A DNA stretch of 64,000 nt from positions 35,647 through 99,646 of the forward strand of contig DDKB01000002.1 of NCBI GenBank assembly GCA_002339675.1, read 5' to 3'. Made by a program: the position numbers and the translations under genes. Shown piece by piece: positions 41,598-48,878 of this stretch. Source of the stretch: Stutzerimonas stutzeri (lineage in GTDB: Bacteria > Pseudomonadota > Gammaproteobacteria > Pseudomonadales > Pseudomonadaceae). Below the pieces are notes generated by a model. The model saw only the letters and a program-made list of their open reading frames with translations, ran no database searches and was not told the origin of the DNA. How positions within the stretch are numbered: the stretch's first letter is position 1; the number at the start of each line of letters is the position of its first letter.

Positions 41598-42938
41598 TCA
41601 GGCACCGGTGCGAAAGCGGATCTCGAAGCACGTCACCCCGTTCTCGCTGGAGCAACGGATGTCGCCCCGGTGTGCCTGGACGATCGACCGGGTGATCGCC
41701 AATCCGAGCCCGGCGTTGCCCGGTTCACCCTCGCGCCGCGCCGGGTCGACCCGGTAGAACCGATCGAACAACCGCGGCAGGTGCTCGGCGGCGATGGGCG
41801 CGCCCGGATTGGCGATACACAGGCGCACCTCGCCGTTGCCGCTTTCGATGTCGAGGCGGATCACGCCGCCGTCCGGGGTGTAGCGCAGCGCGTTGGCCAA
41901 CAGGTTCGACAGAGCCCGGCGCAGCATCGCCGGATCGCCGTCAAGGGACGCCGCGCCATGCTGCTCGATGCCCACGCCGCGCTCCTCGGCGGCCAGCTGA
42001 TGGAACTCGATCAGCCGGGCGCAGAGCCGGTGCAGCTCCACCGGCAGCATCGACGGGGCGATCAGACCGTTGTCGGCCTTGGCCAGGAACAGCATGTCGT
42101 CGATCATGCGCGCCATGCGCCTGAGCTCCTCGAGATTGGAATGCAGGTTCTCCTGGTACTGCGCCGTGTCACGGTCGCGGCTGAGCACCACCTCGGTGTG
42201 GGTCATCAGGTTGCTGAGCGGCGTGCGCAACTCGTGGGCGATGTCCGCGGAAAAGTTCGACAGCCGCACGAACGACTCTTCGAGGCGCGCCAGCATCGCA
42301 TTGAACGCCAACACCAGCTGGCGCAGCTCGGCCGGTGTCGATTCCGCCGGGATACGCTCGGTCAGCGACCTGGCCGACACCGATGCCGCCACCTGGGTCA
42401 CCTCGCGCAAGGGACGCAACCCGCTGCGCGCCAGCAGCCAGCCGAGCAAGCCGCTCAGCAGCGCCCCGAGCGCCAGTGCGGCCCAGAGCCAGCCCGCCAG
42501 CGTCTGGAAAAACACCTTGTGGGTGGTGACATCCAGCGCCAGTTCGATGCGCAGCGGTCGCCCCGCCACGTCGATCACCTCACTGCGGCGGCGCCAGGCC
42601 CGTGTGTCGGAAGCCGACGCCGCCGTCCCGTCCGGGCTCGCGCCCTGCCCAGCGAACAGCACCCGGCCATCGCCGTCGACGATCCGTACCGCCAGGTCGC
42701 TATGCCCGCCCAGCAGAGCCTGCAACTGCGGGCGCAGAGCGTCGAACTGCGCCAGATCGTCGAGACTCTCCAGCAACATTCGGCTGGCCTGGAGCTTGTC
42801 TTCCAGGGTGTGCCGGTCAAGCGCGTCGAAATGGTGCTGGCTCAGCTGGTGGAAGAAAAAACCCGCCGCGCCCAGCACGCCAGTCACCGCGAGCATGAAC
42901 ATCAGGCTGAGCCTGGCCGTCAGCGACAACGGCTTCAC
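41598..42938 (-). CDS. copS: Heavy-metal sensor histidine kinase CopS/CusS
   Basis: A 446-residue sensor kinase: membrane helix 1 (about 9-30), a periplasmic sensor domain, helix 2 (about 148-170), HAMP, and the phosphoacceptor in FSADIAHELRTPLSNL. The ATP-binding N box is RRALSNLLANALRYTP, and the G boxes are LFDRFYRVD and GLGLAITRSIVQAH. Overall it resembles CusS/CopS. Its start overlaps copR by four bases. It likely senses periplasmic copper or silver and controls the adjacent cop genes. Confidence 0.93.
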   Translation of the reverse strand: MKPLSLTARLSLMFMLAVTGVLGAAGFFFHQLSQHHFDALDRHTLEDKLQASRMLLESLDDLAQFDALRPQLQALLGGHSDLAVRIVDGDGRVLFAGQGASPDGTAASASDTRAWRRRSEVIDVAGRPLRIELALDVTTHKVFFQTLAGWLWAALALGALLSGLLGWLLARSGLRPLREVTQVAASVSARSLTERIPAESTPAELRQLVLAFNAMLARLEESFVRLSNFSADIAHELRTPLSNLMTHTEVVLSRDRDTAQYQENLHSNLEELRRMARMIDDMLFLAKADNGLIAPSMLPVELHRLCARLIEFHQLAAEERGVGIEQHGAASLDGDPAMLRRALSNLLANALRYTPDGGVIRLDIESGNGEVRLCIANPGAPIAAEHLPRLFDRFYRVDPARREGEPGNAGLGLAITRSIVQAHRGDIRCSSENGVTCFEIRFRTGA

Positions 42939-43618
42939 AGGGCGTCCGGCTCGTCGAGCATGTAGCCCATGCCGCGCGCGGTGTGGATCAGCTTCGGCTC
43001 GAAGCCATCGTCGATCTTCACGCGCAAGCGACGGATCGCCACCTCGATGACGTTGGTATCGCTGTCAAAATTCATGTCCCAGACTTGCGAGGCGATCAGC
43101 GACTTGGGCAGCACCTCGCCTCGGCGGCGCAGCAGCAATTCGAGCAGGGCGAATTCCTTGGCGGTCAAGTCGATGCGTTGCCCGCCACGCACCGCGCGGC
43201 GCTTGAGCAGATCGACCTGCAGGTCGGCGATGCACAGGCGGGTCTGCACGGCGGCGCCCTGCCCGCGGCGCAGCAGGGTGCGCACGCGGGCCAGCAACTC
43301 GGAAAACGCGAACGGCTTGACCAGGTAGTCATCCGCACCCAGTTCCAGACCTTTGACCCTGTCCTCGACCCGATCGCGCGCAGTGAGAAACAGCACCGGC
43401 ACGTCGCGGCCGGCGGCGCGCACCCGGCGCAACACCTCCCAGCCGTCCAGGCCCGGCATCATCACGTCGAGGATCAACAGGTCATAGGCGGCACCCAGCG
43501 CGTGCTGCAGCGCCTCGGCGCCAGAGGTGACGCGGTCGACCGAGAAGCCCGCCTCGGCAAGCCCCTGCTGGACATAGATTCCGGTCTTGGGTTCGTCTTC
43601 GGCTAGCAGCAGTTTCAT
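42935..43618 (-). CDS. copR: Copper response regulator CopR/CusR
   Basis: A 227-residue OmpR-type regulator. The receiver has acceptor Asp51 in LLILDVMMPGLDGW and Lys in YLVKPFAFSELLARV. The DNA-binding domain includes RRGEVLPKSLIASQVWDMNFDSDTNVIEVAIRRLRVKID, typical of the CusR/CopR/CzcR group. The start MKLLLAEDEPKTG at 43618 was chosen because upstream in-frame sequence is not conserved. A CopR/CusR-like box lies 61 bases upstream. Confidence 0.94.
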   Translation of the reverse strand: MKLLLAEDEPKTGIYVQQGLAEAGFSVDRVTSGAEALQHALGAAYDLLILDVMMPGLDGWEVLRRVRAAGRDVPVLFLTARDRVEDRVKGLELGADDYLVKPFAFSELLARVRTLLRRGQGAAVQTRLCIADLQVDLLKRRAVRGGQRIDLTAKEFALLELLLRRRGEVLPKSLIASQVWDMNFDSDTNVIEVAIRRLRVKIDDGFEPKLIHTARGMGYMLDEPDAL

Positions 43619-43678
43619 CGGCGAATCCTCGTCGGCGGGCGCCCAGTGTGCAGCGATCGCCCGGCAGCGGCCACTCGC

Positions 43679-43693
43679 TGACAAAAATGTAAT
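43679..43693. promoter_or_regulatory. CopR/CusR-like operator
   Basis: TGACA-AAAA-TGTAAT is an imperfect inverted repeat resembling the binding site of CusR/CopR-group regulators (TGACA or TTACA half-sites). It lies 61 bases before the copR start and could serve autoregulation. Confidence 0.55.
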
Positions 43694-43858
43694 CTTCGCA
43701 TCAGCCCGGCGACAGCCGCGGCGCGCTAGGCTAACCCCACCGCCAGACCGAACGGCCGCACCGTCACCTCGGCCGTCGAGCGCCAAACCTGATACGCGAC
43801 AAGCCGCCGCGCGCCGGCATCCGGAATACTAGCTGCCATGGCCGCGACAAACGGTGCC

Positions 43859-43889
43859 TTGACCTTGCCACAAGGTAAAGGTTGATGAT
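43859..43889 (+). promoter_or_regulatory. MerR/CueR-type copper promoter
   Basis: TTGACC (43859-43864) runs into the dyad ACCTT-GCCAC-AAGGT (43862-43876), and another AAGGT follows at 43878-43882. A -35 overlapping an ACCTTGCC dyad is typical of CueR targets. A 19-bp spacer places the -10 at GATGAT (43884-43889), which is a weak match. No cueR gene is in the window. Confidence 0.55.
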
Positions 43890-43925
43890 CCGCCCAGTCC
43901 GATAAGACGGCACCGGAGGAACACC

Positions 43926-44189
43926 ATGAATACCCTCAAAGTATCTGGCATGAGCTGTGGCGCCTGCGTTCGCCACGTCACCGACGCCCTGCAACCGCTC
44001 GACGGCGTCGACACGCTGATGCTCGATCTACAGGCTGGCCTCGTGAAGGTCCAGGGCCCGGCCGACCCCGCCACGCTGATCGCCGCGCTCGACGCCGCCG
44101 GCTACCCTGCCGAAGTCGTCGCCGCGCAGGCCGCGCCGGCTGCAGCCAAGACTGGCTGCGGCGGCAACAGTGGCTGCTGCTGCAACTGA
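43926..44189 (+). CDS. copZ: CopZ-like heavy-metal-associated protein with Cys-rich tail
   Basis: An 87-residue HMA-domain copper chaperone. The metal site is GMSCGACVRHV (Cys11 and Cys14). Beyond the standard domain (about 66 residues) is an Ala-rich linker and a tail CGGNSGCCCN with four more cysteines. GGAGG precedes the ATG. It opens the copper operon, downstream of a CueR-like promoter, and the DUF411 gene follows after 20 bases. Confidence 0.88.
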   Translation: MNTLKVSGMSCGACVRHVTDALQPLDGVDTLMLDLQAGLVKVQGPADPATLIAALDAAGYPAEVVAAQAAPAAAKTGCGGNSGCCCN

Positions 44190-44209
44190 ATTTGATCTGG
44201 AGAAACCGC

Positions 44210-44656
44210 ATGAAAGCTCATCTGACCCTGTTCGCTGCCCTGCTGATGACCGGCGCCGCGCATGCCGCCGACGTGATCGACGTTCACCGCGACGCCAACT
44301 GCGGCTGCTGCAAGGACTGGATCAAATACCTGCAGGCCAACGGCTTCGAGGTGCGCGACCATGTCGAGGCCAACATGTCTGCCGTCAAGCAAGAGCTGGG
44401 TGTGGTTCCGCGGCTGGCCTCATGCCACACCGGCGTGATCAACGGCAAGTTCGTCGAAGGCCACGTGCCGGTGGCCGTGATCCGCGACCTGCAGCAGCGC
44501 GACGACCTGCTCGGTGTCGCCGCGCCCGGCATGCCCGCCGGCTCGCCGGGAATGGACTATGGCCAGACAGCGCAACGCTACGAAGTGGTCGGCCTCACCA
44601 CCGCGGGCCGCGACCTGGCGCTGGGCGAATATCAGGGCGACCAGATGGCGCACTGA
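44210..44656 (+). CDS. DUF411 periplasmic metal-binding protein
   Basis: A 148-residue protein with a signal peptide (MKAHLTLFAALLMTGAAHA). The mature N-terminus has the DUF411 cysteine cluster DANCGCCKDW (Cys31, Cys33, Cys34), with a further Cys-His in RLASCHTGVI. DUF411 proteins cluster with copper-resistance genes and probably bind copper. GGAG sits seven bases before the ATG at 44210. The DUF3147 gene starts one base after its stop. Confidence 0.87.
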   Translation: MKAHLTLFAALLMTGAAHAADVIDVHRDANCGCCKDWIKYLQANGFEVRDHVEANMSAVKQELGVVPRLASCHTGVINGKFVEGHVPVAVIRDLQQRDDLLGVAAPGMPAGSPGMDYGQTAQRYEVVGLTTAGRDLALGEYQGDQMAH

Positions 44657-44657
44657 G

Positions 44658-45017
44658 TTGCCGGAGTTGGGCTGGATCGTCACCAAGTACCTGCTGACCG
44701 CCGCGGTGGTCGTGCTGGTCTCCGAAGCCGCCAAGCGCAGCGACCGGCTGGGCGGCTTTCTGGCTGCCCTGCCGCTGGTCACGGTACTTGCGATGATCTG
44801 GCTCTACGTGGAGCGGCAGCCAATGGAAAAGATCGCCAACCACGCCTGGTACACCTTCTGGTATGTGGTGCCGACCTTGCCGATGTTCCTGGTGTTCCCG
44901 CGTCTGCTGTCACGGCTGGGCTTCTGGCCCGCGCTGCTGGCCGGCGCTTTGCTGACCCTGGCCTGCTTCGGGCTGCTGGCGCTGTTGCTCCGCCGTGTCG
45001 GTATCGAATTGTTGTAG
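44658..45017 (+). CDS. DUF3147 membrane protein
   Basis: A 119-residue hydrophobic protein with about four membrane segments, matching DUF3147 in layout (WIVTKYLLTAAVVVLVSEAAKRSDRLGGFLAALPLVTVLAMIWLY). The start is probably a TTG at 44658, one base after the DUF411 stop; the frame is open further upstream but only as a shadow of DUF411. It may be translated by coupling. It lies inside the copper operon, but a role in copper handling is an inference only. Confidence 0.8.
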   Translation: MPELGWIVTKYLLTAAVVVLVSEAAKRSDRLGGFLAALPLVTVLAMIWLYVERQPMEKIANHAWYTFWYVVPTLPMFLVFPRLLSRLGFWPALLAGALLTLACFGLLALLLRRVGIELL

Positions 45018-45137
45018 CCGCCGATCAACTGACTGAACCGTCATCCCGCGATCAGCCGGCCGGCGGCAACTCCGACTGGGTGGCAGCCGCGCCCGACGGA
45101 TGGCTTCCGGCTGGACGATCAACTGAACAGGACCTGA

Positions 45138-47000
45138 ATGCAATTGACCAGTTCACGTCGCACCTTCGTCAAGAGCCTCGCCGCGGGTAGCGCCTTTGCC
45201 GGACTCGGCCTCTGGCGCCAGCCGGTCTGGGCATTGACCAGCCCTGGCCAGCCGACCGTGCTCAGCGGCACCGAATTCGACCTGACGATTGATTCGATGA
45301 GCGTCGACTTCAGCGGCCGGCGCACTACTGCCATGGCCATCAACGGCAGCATCCCCGGCCCGCTGCTACGCTGGCGCGAAGGCGATACCGTAACGCTGCG
45401 CGTGCGCAATCGCCTGCCACAAGACACATCCATTCACTGGCACGGCATTGTGCTGCCGGCCAACATGGACGGCGTACCTGGCTTCAGCTTCGCCGGTATC
45501 GCCCCGGACGGGATGTACGAGTACCGGTTCCAGATCAGGCAGAGCGGCACCTACTGGTACCACAGCCACTCCGCTTTTCAGGAGCAACTCGGGGTCTACG
45601 GGCCGCTGGTGATCGATCCGCTCGAACCCGAGCCATTTGCCTACGAACGCGACTACGTCGTGATGCTCAGCGACTGGGCCGATGAAGGCCCCGGGCGGGT
45701 GCTCGACCGGCTGAAGAAGCAGTCCGACTACTACAACCGGGGCCGGCGCACCCTCGGCGACTTCATCGCCGACGTGGCCGCGCACGGCTGGGGCGACACC
45801 CTTGACGAGCGCTGGGCCTGGGCCCGCATGAGGATGACGCCCACTGACCTGGCCGACGTCAGCGGCGCCGCCTATACCTACCTGCTCAATGGCCAGGCGC
45901 CGGATGGCAATTGGACCGGCCTGTTCCAGGCGGGGGAGCGAATCCGCCTGCGCCTGATCAACGGCTCGGCCATGACCTACTTCGACTTCCGCATCCCTGG
46001 CCTCAAGCTCACCGTGGTCGCTGCAGATGGCCAGCCGGTCGAGCCGGTCGAGGTCGACGAGGTGCGCCTGGCCGTGGCCGAGACGCTCGACGTGCTCGTC
46101 GAGCCGGACGGCAGCCGCGACGCCTACACGCTCTTCGCCCAATCGATGGACCGCAGCGGTTATGCGCGCGGCACCCTGGCCTTGCGCGAGGGCCTGCAGG
46201 CCTCGGTGCCCGAACCGGATCCGCGCCAGGACCTGAGCATGGCGGACATGGGCCACGGCACCCATGGCGGCGCCAGCGAGATGCCCGGGATGGACCACCG
46301 CGGCGCACCACACCAGGCGATGCCTGATGCCGGCATCCACCCGCACTCGGGCACGGTGGTGGCAGGCATGGATCATGCGAGCGCTGGTCATGCGGGGATG
46401 GATCGCGCGGGCATGGCCGGTGGTTCGACGGCTCACGGGCGGATGGAAGACGGTGCTACCATGTCCGGCAGCTCGATGCAGACCCACCCGGCCAGCGAAG
46501 CCGACAACCCGCTGGTCGATATGCAGACGATGATGCCGGTGGCCAAGCTGGACGATCCCGGCATCGGCCTGCGCGACAACGGCCGTCGGGTACTGACCTA
46601 CGCCGACCTGCGCAGCGCCTTCACCGATCCGGACGGCCGCGAGCCCAGTCGCACCCTCGAACTGCACCTGACCGGGCACATGGAGCGGTACAGCTGGTCG
46701 TTCGACGGCATTCCCTACGCCGATGCCAAACCAATCCGCCTGCACTACGGCGAGCGCGTACGCCTCGTGCTGGTCAACGACACCATGATGCACCACCCCA
46801 TCCACCTGCACGGGATGTGGAGCGACCTGGAGGACGAGCAGGGCCGGTTCAAGGTGCGCAAGCACACCATCGACATGCCGCCCGGGTCGCGCCGCAGCTA
46901 CCGTGTCACGGCCGACGCGCTGGGGCGCTGGGCCTACCATTGCCACATGCTGATGCACATGGACCTCGGCATGTTCCGCGAAGTCCGCGTCGACGAATGA
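45138..47000 (+). CDS. copA: Multicopper oxidase CopA
   Basis: A 620-residue periplasmic copper oxidase of the CopA/PcoA type. A Tat signal (SSRRTFVKSLAAGS) exports it folded. The copper sites are IHWHGI and WYHSHSAFQEQ near the N-terminus, and HPIHLHGMW plus HCHMLMHMDLGM near the C-terminus. A Met/His-rich region at about 365-445 (MADMGHGTHGG, MPGMDHRG, GMDHASAGHAGMD) should bind extra Cu(I). It oxidises Cu(I) and gives resistance. An AGGA precedes the ATG. copB follows. Confidence 0.97.
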   Translation: MQLTSSRRTFVKSLAAGSAFAGLGLWRQPVWALTSPGQPTVLSGTEFDLTIDSMSVDFSGRRTTAMAINGSIPGPLLRWREGDTVTLRVRNRLPQDTSIHWHGIVLPANMDGVPGFSFAGIAPDGMYEYRFQIRQSGTYWYHSHSAFQEQLGVYGPLVIDPLEPEPFAYERDYVVMLSDWADEGPGRVLDRLKKQSDYYNRGRRTLGDFIADVAAHGWGDTLDERWAWARMRMTPTDLADVSGAAYTYLLNGQAPDGNWTGLFQAGERIRLRLINGSAMTYFDFRIPGLKLTVVAADGQPVEPVEVDEVRLAVAETLDVLVEPDGSRDAYTLFAQSMDRSGYARGTLALREGLQASVPEPDPRQDLSMADMGHGTHGGASEMPGMDHRGAPHQAMPDAGIHPHSGTVVAGMDHASAGHAGMDRAGMAGGSTAHGRMEDGATMSGSSMQTHPASEADNPLVDMQTMMPVAKLDDPGIGLRDNGRRVLTYADLRSAFTDPDGREPSRTLELHLTGHMERYSWSFDGIPYADAKPIRLHYGERVRLVLVNDTMMHHPIHLHGMWSDLEDEQGRFKVRKHTIDMPPGSRRSYRVTADALGRWAYHCHMLMHMDLGMFREVRVDE

Positions 47001-47011
47001 CGGAGAAGCCC

Positions 47012-48130
47012 ATGCACCGCACCCTGCTCGCCTTTGGCCAGTCCCTCGCTGCCGGCCTGGTCGCGGCTTGCGCACAGCCCTCGAAGGGCGCCGAGTCGGC
47101 GCCGAACGCCGTGAGCGCCTCCTCGTCCGGCGCGCTACCAGGCATGCCGATGCGGGGGGTGGATAAACAGCGGATGCCGAACAGGCGCAAGTCCATGAGC
47201 GCTAGGCCGCTACCCCTTGCCGTCGCCTTGGTCTGCATCACCACCGCGGCTCAGGCGCAGCAGCCCATGATGCACAGCGGCCACGGCGCACCGTTGCCGC
47301 AACAACAGGGCGCGCCAGATCACCCGGACATGCAGATGGACCACGGGAGCATGGATCACGGCAACATGGACCATGCCATGCCGCATCCACCGGCCACTGG
47401 CATTCCTCCCGGGCAGGCCGTGCGACCACCGGTTCCGACCCTCCGCCCCGAGGATCGGGCTGCAGCCTTTCCCGCGCTGCCGGCGCACGCCATGCACCGG
47501 GCCGGCACTCACGCACTGTTCCTCGCCGACCGGCTCGAATGGCAGGATGCCGACGACGGCAGCGCCCTGGCCTGGGACTTGTCCGGCTGGGTGGGCGGTG
47601 ACATCGACCGCCTGGCGTTTCGCTCGGAGGGCGAGCGCAGCGAGGGGCAGACCGAAGAAGCCGAGCTGCAGCTGCTCTGGACCCACGCCATCGGCCCCTG
47701 GTGGGAAACTGTTGCGGGCCTGCGCCAGGACTTCAAGCCCGGTTCGCCGCAGTCCTGGGCTGCATTCGGCATCCAGGGCACGCCACTGTATGGCCTGGAG
47801 ACCGAAGCCACGGCCTACCTCGGCGAGGGCGGGCAGACTGCGCTGCGCCTGGAGGCCGAGTACGACATCCTGCTGACCCAGCGCCTGGTGTTGCAGCCCC
47901 GGGCAGAGGTGAACCTGTATGGGCGCGACGATGACGAACGCAGGGTGGGCGCCGGTCTCGGCGACACGAGCCTTGGGCTGCGACTGCGCTACGAGATCAG
48001 CCGGCAATTCGCACCCTATATCGGCGTAGACTGGGCCCGCGCCTACGGCCACAGTGCCGACCTGCGGCGTGCCGAGGACGAAAACATCGACGAAGCCCGC
48101 CTGGTGGCGGGCGTCCGCTTCTGGTTCTGA
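47012..48130 (+). CDS. copB: Outer-membrane copper resistance protein CopB
   Basis: A 372-residue product if read from the ATG at 47012, which has a GGAG six bases upstream. The CopB core is clear: Met/His-rich HGSMDHGNMDHAM, then a beta-barrel with DRLEWQDADDGSALAWDLSGWVGGD, LTQRLVLQPRAEVNLYG and a terminal VAGVRFWF. A second start at 47195 begins MSARPLPLAVALVCITTAAQA, a perfect signal peptide, giving a typical 311-residue CopB. The extra 61 residues also look like a lipoprotein signal (LVAAC). Which start is real is open. It begins 11 bases after the copA stop. Confidence 0.9.
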   Translation: MHRTLLAFGQSLAAGLVAACAQPSKGAESAPNAVSASSSGALPGMPMRGVDKQRMPNRRKSMSARPLPLAVALVCITTAAQAQQPMMHSGHGAPLPQQQGAPDHPDMQMDHGSMDHGNMDHAMPHPPATGIPPGQAVRPPVPTLRPEDRAAAFPALPAHAMHRAGTHALFLADRLEWQDADDGSALAWDLSGWVGGDIDRLAFRSEGERSEGQTEEAELQLLWTHAIGPWWETVAGLRQDFKPGSPQSWAAFGIQGTPLYGLETEATAYLGEGGQTALRLEAEYDILLTQRLVLQPRAEVNLYGRDDDERRVGAGLGDTSLGLRLRYEISRQFAPYIGVDWARAYGHSADLRRAEDENIDEARLVAGVRFWF

Positions 48131-48143
48131 GAACGACAAGCTT

Positions 48144-48815
48144 ATGCTGAAAACCCTGACGACCCTGCTGCTCACCCTTCTGGTACTGGTCGTGCTGGGC
48201 GGGGCCGCGGTGTACCTGGGCGCGGTCAACGTGGCCGCGGACAAACCCCACGGAGCAGTGCTTGGCGGCTTGTTGGCGTTCGCGCGCGAGCGCTCCATCG
48301 AGGTCCGCGCCGCCCGCATCGAGGTGCCCGACTTGAGCGACCCCGAGCTGATTCGCAGCGGCGCCGGCAATTACGACGCCATGTGCACCTCCTGCCACCT
48401 CGCACCCGGGCTGGAGGGCACCGAGCTGAGCCAGAACCTCAACCCGGCGCCGCCGAACCTCACCGATGCCAACCGCAAGCACGAGCCGGCAGAGGATTTC
48501 TGGGTGATCAAGCACGGCATCCAGGCCACTGGCATGCCGGCGTGGGGCCGGAGCATGTCCGACCCCTACGTCTGGGGCCTGGTCGCTTTGCTCGAGCAAT
48601 TGCCGGCACTGACTGCCAGGGAATACCGCGCGCTGGTGGCCACCAGCGACGGCCATGCGCACGATGGCGGCGCAATGCAGGGAGTCACCGCCGGTACGGC
48701 CAAGACCGAGGTATCGCCCCATCACCATTCGGCTGGAACGGAGCAGCACGGCGCAGCGTCGGCTGACGCCAGTGATCCGCACGAGCACAGCCACGACGGC
48801 GACCACCACCACTGA
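48144..48815 (+). CDS. Membrane-anchored cytochrome c with His-rich tail
   Basis: A 223-residue protein. The N-terminal helix (LTTLLLTLLVLVVLGGAAVYL) acts as anchor or signal. The haem motif is CTSCH (Cys81, Cys84, His85), and the distal ligand is probably the Met in GMPAWG. The last 50 residues contain many histidines (HAHDGG, PHHHSAG, HEHSHDGDHHH), which should bind metal. It follows copB by 13 bases and is presumably co-transcribed. No known cytochrome in PcoABCD-type operons is shaped like this. An electron acceptor for CopA or a copper reductase partner is speculation. Confidence 0.85.
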   Translation: MLKTLTTLLLTLLVLVVLGGAAVYLGAVNVAADKPHGAVLGGLLAFARERSIEVRAARIEVPDLSDPELIRSGAGNYDAMCTSCHLAPGLEGTELSQNLNPAPPNLTDANRKHEPAEDFWVIKHGIQATGMPAWGRSMSDPYVWGLVALLEQLPALTAREYRALVATSDGHAHDGGAMQGVTAGTAKTEVSPHHHSAGTEQHGAASADASDPHEHSHDGDHHH

Positions 48816-48839
48816 CCGCAGCCAGTCGACCTACACCCA

Positions 48840-48873
48840 TACCGGGCTGTCCGCAGGTGCTACCAGCCCGGTA
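48840..48873. terminator. Inverted repeat between the cytochrome c and opgH genes
   Basis: TACCGGGCTG (48840-48849) and CAGCCCGGTA (48864-48873) form a 10-bp perfect stem with a 14-base loop, between convergent stop codons. There is no T-tract. Confidence 0.55.
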
Positions 48874-48878
48874 CGCGG

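Larger units (their letters stand above)
43619..43925. other. Copper locus divergent intergenic region
   Basis: 307 bases between copR and the HMA gene hold no coding sequence. The half near copR has a CopR/CusR-like box, the half near the HMA gene a MerR-type promoter, both listed separately. Confidence 0.7.

Noticed and set aside
47012..47194. Separate small lipoprotein gene before copB
   Set aside because: There is no stop codon between it and copB, so it cannot be called an independent gene from sequence; it is treated as an alternative start.
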